Position numbers and translations under genes: made by a program
From: Salinisphaera aquimarina
GTDB lineage: Bacteria; Pseudomonadota; Gammaproteobacteria; Nevskiales; Salinisphaeraceae
Direction of reading: 5' to 3'
Assembly: GCF_042643355.1 (NCBI RefSeq)
Contig: NZ_JBHRSS010000003.1
Span: 1,178,001 to 1,242,000, forward strand
DNA length: 64,000 nt
Part shown: piece after piece, positions 63,124 to 64,000 of the stretch
How positions within the stretch are numbered: position 1 is the first letter of the stretch
Layout of the letters: each line of letters opens with the position of its first letter
Notes under the pieces: model-generated
Seen by the model: only the letters and a program-made list of their open reading frames with translations
Databases searched by the model: none
Told to the model about the DNA's origin: nothing

Positions 63124-64000
63124 TGACCGAGCGCAAGACGCCCGCCCAGCGCAGCACGGCGCCGGGCACCAGCACTGCGGACACAACGGCGCCCAAGCGC
63201 AAGACCCCGGCCCGCCGGCGCGCGCCCGCCGATGCCGCCCGCAAGCAGGCGGGCGCCGCGCCCGCGGGTATCGGCAGCCAGGCCCGCGGCAAGGTGATGG
63301 TCACCGGCGCGGCCGGTGCGCTGGCCCAGCACGTCATCGCCATGCTCAAGGAAAACTATGACGTGGTCGGCGTCGAGTTTCGCGGCCTGCAGACGAGCTA
63401 CCCGGATACGGTCGACTACGTGGTCGACTTCAACACGCGCCCGTTCGAGGACGTGTTTCGCGAGCATGGCTTCACCGCGATCATTCATCTGGGCCGGATC
63501 CGGTTCACCCAGTCGACGCGTGGCCGGCGCTACTCGGCCAACGTCACCGGCACCGCGCGGCTGCTGCGGCTGGCACTGAAATACGGCGTGGATCAGATCA
63601 TCGCGCTGTCGACCTTCCACGTCTACGGCGCGGATGCGCGCAATCCCTCGCTCATCGACGAGGAATATCCGATGCGCGCGGCCAATCTCATGCGCGAGGT
63701 CGTGGACGCGGTCGAGCTCGAGAATCTGTTCAATATCTATCTGTACAAGCATCCCGAACTCAATATCGCGATCCTGCGGCCCTGTCATATCGCCGGCCCC
63801 GGCATCAACAACGAGATCAGCCGAATGCTGTCGCAGCCGGTCGCGCCGTGCCTGCTGGGTTTTTCGCCGCTGATGCAGTTCATCCACGTCGAGGACATGG
63901 CCGACGCCGTGGTGCGTTCGTTCGAGCACAACCACCCGGGCGTATATAATATCGCTCCGGATGACTATGTCGCGTACCAGGATGCGCTCCAACTGGCCGG
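63123..64000 (+). CDS. NAD-dependent epimerase/dehydratase, cut by right window edge
   Basis: At least 292 residues from ATG 63123, overlapping the preceding stop. The Rossmann fold starts near residue 58 (VMVTGAAGALAQHV), with IIHLG and the STFHVYG region of the extended SDR family; its catalytic Tyr-Lys pair looks atypical (ANLMRE after YPMR). It has a basic Lys/Arg/Ala/Pro-rich N-terminal extension of about 55 residues. The 3' end is outside the window. Confidence 0.82.
   Translation, partial: MTERKTPAQRSTAPGTSTADTTAPKRKTPARRRAPADAARKQAGAAPAGIGSQARGKVMVTGAAGALAQHVIAMLKENYDVVGVEFRGLQTSYPDTVDYVVDFNTRPFEDVFREHGFTAIIHLGRIRFTQSTRGRRYSANVTGTARLLRLALKYGVDQIIALSTFHVYGADARNPSLIDEEYPMRAANLMREVVDAVELENLFNIYLYKHPELNIAILRPCHIAGPGINNEISRMLSQPVAPCLLGFSPLMQFIHVEDMADAVVRSFEHNHPGVYNIAPDDYVAYQDALQLA

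Overview
This is a dense, high-GC chromosomal window with no rRNA or tRNA genes seen. Gene content and local order point to a gammaproteobacterium: priA-argS-SPOR, xni, ttcA, prfC, ppx, and a split-alpha pntAA-pntAB-pntB. A complete glucosylglycerate (osmolyte) gene set suggests a halophilic or marine lineage. My best guess is a Salinisphaera-like organism; this is inference from gene content, not from a marker gene.

Layout. 0-5 kb: a corA cut by the left edge, glycerate kinase, a FleQ-like regulator with damaged sigma-54 ATPase motifs, and a FliA-type sigma factor behind a good sigma-54 promoter. 5-9 kb: surface and aromatic functions on the minus strand (MurG-like glycosyltransferase, chorismatase, heptosyltransferase). 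9-11 kb: a two-component system. 11-16.3 kb: glucosylglycerate synthesis (phosphatase, synthase), a membrane diguanylate cyclase and, on the other strand, a glucosylglycerate phosphorylase. 16.4-31 kb: a YdgA-like protein, mnmG, a peptide ABC importer (A-B-C-D, cardiolipin synthase, an opposing EEP phosphatase, then F), an amidohydrolase-like protein and a Tat-exported PhoD. 31-43 kb: RNA-binding protein, M48 protease, uvrD, an outer-membrane protein, a GluR0-type ligand-gated K+ channel, then SPOR/argS/priA and a CoA NUDIX hydrolase. 43.4-44.9 kb: an intact IS4-family insertion sequence sitting inside a transcription terminator. 45-58 kb: transhydrogenase genes, xni, fructosamine kinase, ttcA, a delta-9 desaturase with a likely DesT/FabR-type operator, a voltage-sensor K+ channel, an NlpC/P60 hydrolase, ppx and prfC. 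58-64 kb: a membrane protein, acylphosphatase, two small cytochromes c, an orphan parB, an acyltransferase and an epimerase cut by the right edge.

How genes work together. The strongest functional unit is the glucosylglycerate cycle: GpgS makes glucosyl-3-phosphoglycerate, the HAD phosphatase releases glucosylglycerate, the GH13 phosphorylase splits it to glucose-1-phosphate and glycerate, and the glycerate kinase 8 kb away can return glycerate to glycolysis. I found no clear new defence or biosynthetic system. The most unusual items are the degenerate FleQ next to a sigma-54-driven fliA, the GluR0-like channel, the insertion sequence that splits a terminator, and the separation of parB from mnmG.
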